Assembly: GCF_040549045.1 (NCBI RefSeq)
Contig: NZ_JBEWTB010000002.1
Span: 2,828,001 to 2,892,000, forward strand
Origin: Endozoicomonas sp. NE40
GTDB lineage: Bacteria > Pseudomonadota > Gammaproteobacteria > Pseudomonadales > Endozoicomonadaceae
Length of the DNA: 64,000 bases
Direction: 5' to 3'
Every line of letters begins with the position of its first letter. Within the stretch, counting starts at the first letter, position 1. The notes beneath the pieces were generated by a model. The model saw nothing but the letters and a program-made list of their open reading frames with translations. It was not told the origin of the DNA and did no database searches. Of the stretch, positions 60,352 to 64,000 are shown piece by piece. The position numbers were made by a program, and so were the translations under genes.

Positions 60352-61574
60352 GTAAAAAACATGACCGGCTTGAGCGAATCAATGTTAATAACAATGAACT
60401 GCTGATAGCTGACAGGAAAGCTTCAGAGCTGGTTGACATTGTTGGGGGGACACCGGTTTATGTTTACAGCCGGACAGAACTAAGTGACAGGGTTAAAGCA
60501 TTGCGTGCCGCCATGCCGGAAGCTCTGAAGCTGCATTATGCGATTAAGGCAAATCCTATGCCAGCGGTTGTGCAACACATGTCTTCCATGCTGGATGGTC
60601 TGGACGTTGCCTCACACAAAGAGATGCTGGTGGCTCTGAGTACTGGTATAGCACCGGAAACGATAAGCTTTGCAGGCCCTGCCAAGCAACCTGGCGAGCT
60701 GTGGGCTGCGGTTGTGGCAGGAATTGTTGTGAATGTTGAATCAGTTCTAGAGCTGGAAAGGCTTTATGTCATCAGTGAAGATCTGGGCATCCGGCCCAAA
60801 GTGGCATTCCGTGTGAACCCGGATTTTGAACTGAAATCTTCTGGCATGAAAATGGCCGGAGGACCTAAGCAGTTTGGTATTGATGCGGAATTAATGCCGG
60901 ATATTCTGTCAGGTCTGGATACGGCAAAAATTGATTTTAAGGGTTTTCATATTTTCTCAGGTTCACAGAACCTGAAAGCTGATGCACTGATAGAAGCCCA
61001 TGACAAGACATTTGAGCTGGCTGCCAGGCTAACAGCTATTGCACCCGCTAAAGTGGAGCACGTCAATATCGGTGGTGGTCTTGGTATCCCCTATTTCCCG
61101 GGTGAAAAGGCGCTGGATGTGACACCTGTCGCTGAAAACCTTCAACGTTTGCTGGATTCCCGTAGTGGTGATTTTCGTGACACTGAAATTGTCATGGAGC
61201 TGGGACGTTACTTCGTCGGAGAAGCCGGTTATTACATCTGCAAGGTGACTGACAAGAAAGTGTCGAGAGGTCAGGCCTACCTGATGACAGATGGTGGTTT
61301 ACATCACCATCTGTCTAATTCGGGTAATTTTGGTCAGGTCATTCGGAAGAACTATCCTGTCTTGATCGCTAACCGTGTCGATGGTGATAAAACAGAAAAA
61401 GTCGAAATAGTTGGCCCTTTGTGTACGCCACTGGATATTGTCGGCGCTAAACTTGAACTTCCTGAAGCGGAACTTGGCGATCTGGTGGTTGTATTCCAGT
61501 CTGGTGCTTACGGCGCAACAGCCAGTCCGCAGGACTTTTTGAGTCATCCACATGTCCGGGAGTTACTGATCTGA
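60348..61574 (+). CDS. PLP-dependent decarboxylase (exosortase-A-associated type)
   Basis: A fold-III PLP decarboxylase related to diaminopimelate and ornithine decarboxylases. Features: LKLHYAIKANPMPAVVQHM with the PLP lysine (about 61), FHIFSGSQNL, HVNIGGGLGIPYFPGE (phosphate loop), MELGRYFVGEAGYYI and the late Cys in GPLCTPLDI with Tyr in GAYGATASPQDFL. 408 aa. It matches the exosortase-A-associated type rather than LysA. Overlaps the ligase by four bases; the GNAT-like gene overlaps its stop. By analogy with carrier-bound amino-acid decarboxylases (butirosin BtrK), the substrate could be ACP-bound. Confidence 0.88.
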   Translation: MSKKHDRLERINVNNNELLIADRKASELVDIVGGTPVYVYSRTELSDRVKALRAAMPEALKLHYAIKANPMPAVVQHMSSMLDGLDVASHKEMLVALSTGIAPETISFAGPAKQPGELWAAVVAGIVVNVESVLELERLYVISEDLGIRPKVAFRVNPDFELKSSGMKMAGGPKQFGIDAELMPDILSGLDTAKIDFKGFHIFSGSQNLKADALIEAHDKTFELAARLTAIAPAKVEHVNIGGGLGIPYFPGEKALDVTPVAENLQRLLDSRSGDFRDTEIVMELGRYFVGEAGYYICKVTDKKVSRGQAYLMTDGGLHHHLSNSGNFGQVIRKNYPVLIANRVDGDKTEKVEIVGPLCTPLDIVGAKLELPEAELGDLVVVFQSGAYGATASPQDFLSHPHVRELLI

Positions 61575-62428
61575 TGTCTGCACCTGCATTGCCTAAAGCA
61601 AAGGTCAGGGCTGCAACGGCTGAAGACTTTGATGCAGTTTATCCATTATTACAGGAACTGAACAGCACGCGCTTTACCCGTGAAATCTGGCAGAGACTGT
61701 TTACCAACCTCTGGCATCAGGAAGACTGGAGTCCGGGCTATGTGCTGGATAATGGTGAGAAAGTGGTCGGTTTTCTGGGTGGGCTGAACTCGACGACTGT
61801 ACTGGATGGGGAAACCCACATCGTTTGCAATCTGACGGCGTGGATTGTTAAGGATGAATACCGTAACAACTCTATCATGCTGCTTATGCCGTTTCTTAAG
61901 CGCAAGAATACCAGCCTGACCAGCCTGACCTCTTCTCCTGAAGCTTATAAGGTGTATAAAAAGCTGGGGTTTAAGGATGTAGAAACAGATTGCCGGATTA
62001 TTTATCCACTGCCGTCTTTTAGCAGACAGTACAAAGTGCTTTCAGCAAAAGATGAAGTGCAGGAAATATTAAGAGAGAAGGAAAAGAAGGTATTTATTGA
62101 TCATGAAGGGCTGGATGTAAAGCAGATAGTGATCAGTGATGGACAAGAGCATTGCTATCTTTTAATGACCCGTCGTTTGGGGCGTGGGCATATTCAGATG
62201 ATTAGCAATGTTAGCTTGTTCAGGAAGGCAGTTGGGGCAACGTGTGGATCAATCTGTAAGAGTATTGATGTTAAGTCGTTGCAGGTCGATGAGCGTTTTT
62301 TGGCGGGGCAAAAAATACTGCTGTCTCGTAGAAAGGTGTTTCCACAGCCTAAGCAGGTTCGGGGTAAGCTGCCTGCTTCTGAGGTAAATGCTGCTTATTC
62401 TGAGCTTTCAGTACTGGCTACACCCTGA
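61574..62428 (+). CDS. GNAT-type acyltransferase-like protein
   Basis: A 284-aa protein with an N-terminal acetyltransferase-like domain: VRAATAEDFDAVYPLLQELNSTRFTREIW (about 11-39), GYVLDNGEKVVGFLGG, LTAWIVKDEYRNNSIMLLMPFLKRK, YKVYKKLGFKDVETD. The C-terminal third is a basic extension without clear family. It could acylate the amine made by the decarboxylase. Overlaps the decarboxylase stop by one base (TGATG), so translation is coupled. Confidence 0.72.
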   Translation: MSAPALPKAKVRAATAEDFDAVYPLLQELNSTRFTREIWQRLFTNLWHQEDWSPGYVLDNGEKVVGFLGGLNSTTVLDGETHIVCNLTAWIVKDEYRNNSIMLLMPFLKRKNTSLTSLTSSPEAYKVYKKLGFKDVETDCRIIYPLPSFSRQYKVLSAKDEVQEILREKEKKVFIDHEGLDVKQIVISDGQEHCYLLMTRRLGRGHIQMISNVSLFRKAVGATCGSICKSIDVKSLQVDERFLAGQKILLSRRKVFPQPKQVRGKLPASEVNAAYSELSVLATP

Positions 62429-62440
62429 GGTGTAGCCAGT
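62413..62440. terminator. 12-bp-stem hairpin between convergent genes
   Basis: Perfect arms ACTGGCTACACC (62413-62424) and its complement (62429-62440) with tetraloop CTGA, which holds the stop codon of the GNAT-like gene. It may end both this operon and the convergent ACP gene. Confidence 0.7.
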
Positions 62441-62452
62441 CTGGTATGTTGA

Positions 62453-62695
62453 TCAGGAATGGGCCTGATTCACATACTCCAGCAGACTGCCAACGGTTTC
62501 GAAAATAGTCGCGTCGATATCATCGTCTGCAACGTCAATTCCGAAAGACTCTTCCAGAGCAGTGATAACGCCGACAACTGCCATGGAATCGAATTCAGGG
62601 AGTGCGCCGAGAAGTTCTGTGTCTTCGTTAAATTCACTGGCATCCAGTTCGAGAACAGTTTCCAGTAGGGATTTAATTTCATCAATTTTGGGCAT
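62453..62695 (-). CDS. Stand-alone acyl carrier protein
   Basis: An 80-aa acidic carrier protein with the phosphopantetheine site DSM (Ser37) in LPEFDSMAVVGVITALEESFGID. It is not the FabD-neighbour AcpP, which carries DSL; this form (DSM) is typical of dedicated carrier proteins in ligase/decarboxylase operons. It faces the ligase-decarboxylase-GNAT operon. No phosphopantetheinyl transferase is adjacent. Confidence 0.9.
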   Translation of the reverse strand: MPKIDEIKSLLETVLELDASEFNEDTELLGALPEFDSMAVVGVITALEESFGIDVADDDIDATIFETVGSLLEYVNQAHS

Positions 62696-62857
62696 TTATA
62701 TTACCTGATGCCGTTCAAAGTCAGCTTTGATTACTTGTTAAATATTATTTAAAGAGATGGCTGTGTGCAGTTAGCCGAAAATGTCTTTATCAAAAAAAGG
62801 CTAGCGTACTTTAATAGGTTTGAAAATTTGGTTCAAGTGTTGATTTGTATGAGAAAA

Positions 62858-63523
62858 TTATTTGCCATATTTTAGAGTGTCATAAAAAATTTCCCATTCT
62901 GATTTTGTTAGTTTTCCAGTATCGAGAAGATCTTTTTTGAGGACTTTAACCTTAACTCTTAGTTTATCTTCAATTTTATGGTAGGATCTTATGTATTTCA
63001 ATGCAGTATCGATCCAGCAAATCTCCCCTAACTCAGTTGACATGACATTTTGGAAGTGAAGATCTCTATATATAGCTCCATTTTCAGCCATCAGATTGAT
63101 ATCATTTGCTATATCGATAAGAATTTTTTCAATAACTTTGTTTTCTCGAAATAGTTTTGTATGGTGTTCAATAGGTAAGTAAGATTCAAGCTTTTCTGTT
63201 ATGAGAAGCTCGTTAACATCGCGACTTAGTGGCGCAACTCCCCAGAATTGAATATTATGTACTCTTATTCCTAACTTACTAAGAAAGATATTACCTTTAA
63301 TCTCGTCATACGATTTTGATCGATAAGTTAGCAATCTGAAGTTGTCTCGAATGAAATTACTTACTTTAACTGTTTTGTAAACACTGCGTTCGTGCATGTA
63401 AACTCTTGAATACATGCTCTCATAAATTTTGTTGTCTGAGTGTATGTTTTCTTTACCAGTATAGGGCTTGATTTTTTTACTGTAGAATTTTTTATTTCGA
63501 AATGTTACTGAGTCAATTGGCAT
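62858..63523 (-). CDS. Lipopolysaccharide-kinase-like protein (WaaY/YrbL-type fold)
   Basis: A 221-aa protein with a small protein-kinase fold. The catalytic loop is GAIYRDLHFQNVM (Asp154) and the metal-binding ICWIDTALKY (Asp172), 18 residues apart as in kinases; SRVYMHERSVYKTVKV near the start is the ATP-binding strand region. This matches the RfaY/WaaY and YrbL-like heptose or regulator kinases. The gene is much more AT-rich than the neighbouring ligase operon, suggesting acquisition from elsewhere. Target could be a sugar or lipid A core. Confidence 0.72.
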   Translation of the reverse strand: MPIDSVTFRNKKFYSKKIKPYTGKENIHSDNKIYESMYSRVYMHERSVYKTVKVSNFIRDNFRLLTYRSKSYDEIKGNIFLSKLGIRVHNIQFWGVAPLSRDVNELLITEKLESYLPIEHHTKLFRENKVIEKILIDIANDINLMAENGAIYRDLHFQNVMSTELGEICWIDTALKYIRSYHKIEDKLRVKVKVLKKDLLDTGKLTKSEWEIFYDTLKYGK

Positions 63524-63640
63524 GATGAAGGATTCTCTATAAATCCAGCTAACATATTAGCAATTTTTTGGGCTGGTGGCTGAAATAGTTACTTTATAAA
63601 AGTAGCACTCAGTTTTTAAAAGGTGGAAATGGAAGTAAGT

Positions 63641-64000
63641 TTATTTGGATAAAGAATGCTGACTGCGGGACAAAAAGTTCAAAGCCTGTTTAAATCCACG
63701 TTTCAATTTATCAGGATTCAGAAGTAGTTCCTGTAGATACTCCAAGCCTTGATGGAAAATGCTTTCTGCTGGCCATGATGCACCAAAGCGCGTTTTCGCA
63801 ATTCTTGATGGAGAAATTGCTTGCCTCTTCAACCCTTCGGTGTAGCTCCAGCAGAATGCCAAAGCCAGCAAAGCCGTCAGCTTGTCCGTCCTCTCTGGTG
63901 CGGTCAGCCTGCAAGCTTCCATGTCAAACCCTCTGGTTTTAAGGCAACTGAACAGAGACTCGATTTCCCAGCGGCAATGGTAGTCGGGAATAATCGTATC
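63641..64000 (-). mobile_element. IS4-family transposase, C-terminal part at window edge
   Basis: The frame is open on the minus strand from 64000 to a stop at 63641 (120 residues), and its beginning lies outside the window. It holds the IS4 YREK motif: YHCRWEIESLFSCLKTRGF, with Y-2-R-3-E-6-K spacing, then MEACRLTAPERTDKLTALLALAFCWSYTEGL. The element's right end must lie near 63590-63640, but no inverted repeat can be assigned without the other end. Confidence 0.85.

Noticed and set aside
1..64000. CRISPR arrays, rRNA, tRNA, riboswitches, prophage
   Set aside because: No regularly spaced repeats, rRNA or cloverleaf sequences, or phage genes seen by reading; a covariance-model search could still find small RNAs.

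Overview
The window looks like a chromosomal segment of a marine gammaproteobacterium of the Oceanospirillales type, plausibly an animal-associated Endozoicomonas-like genus. That is inference: conserved blocks follow the Pseudomonas/Oceanospirillales order (metX-metW-DUF4426-rdgB-hemW-DUF3392; hemY-hemX-hemD-hemC-algR-algZ-argH; dsbB, rsd/algQ, algP), while several orphan genes between them encode eukaryote-directed or effector-like proteins. No rRNA, tRNA or CRISPR array was seen.

Layout. 1-9.8 kb: edge of a proline-rich protein gene, hslO, pckA, a 513-aa orphan, a secreted ceramidase-like protein, a small orphan and tex. 9.9-14 kb: a candidate USP-type deubiquitinase, with a complete ISKra4-like insertion sequence just upstream (20-bp inverted repeats, 9-bp target duplication, A AAA AAG frameshift site). 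14-21.5 kb: gshA, dsbB, rsd, an FKBP, the histone-like algP, an ABC-F ATPase and a small coiled-coil protein. 21.9-26.9 kb: methionine/nucleotide/haem block. 26.9-32.4 kb: an accessory stretch between DUF3392 and trmB, with two tandem YopT-like cysteine proteases, a MATE pump with a divergent MerR regulator, a MITE-like element and a GntP permease. 32.4-41.3 kb: trmB, DUF423, the haem operon, algR/algZ and divergent argH. 41.4-44.5 kb: a small secreted protein, a frameshifted sulfatase, hpaF and a small orphan.

43.5-58.5 kb holds a 4-hydroxyphenylacetate (homoprotocatechuate) meta-cleavage cluster: hpaB, hpaD, hpaE, hpaF, split hpaG, hpaH, hpaI, regulators hpaR and hpaA, a universal stress protein, one TRAP permease and two TRAP binding proteins. 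HpaB would hydroxylate the substrate, HpaD open the ring, HpaE/HpaF/HpaG/HpaH/HpaI carry the product to pyruvate and succinate semialdehyde; TRAP genes occupy the place of the usual hpaX transporter. No hpaC reductase is in the window and hpaD carries a one-base frameshift.

58.7-64 kb: an AMP-forming ligase, PLP decarboxylase and acetyltransferase-like protein in an overlapping operon, facing a stand-alone acyl carrier protein (a carrier-protein amine/acyl pathway related to exosortase-A-associated genes), then an AT-rich kinase-like gene and the end of an IS4-type transposase cut by the window edge.

The most notable theme is host-interaction candidates (deubiquitinase, YopT-like pair, ceramidase-like protein and several orphans) placed singly between housekeeping operons rather than in one island.
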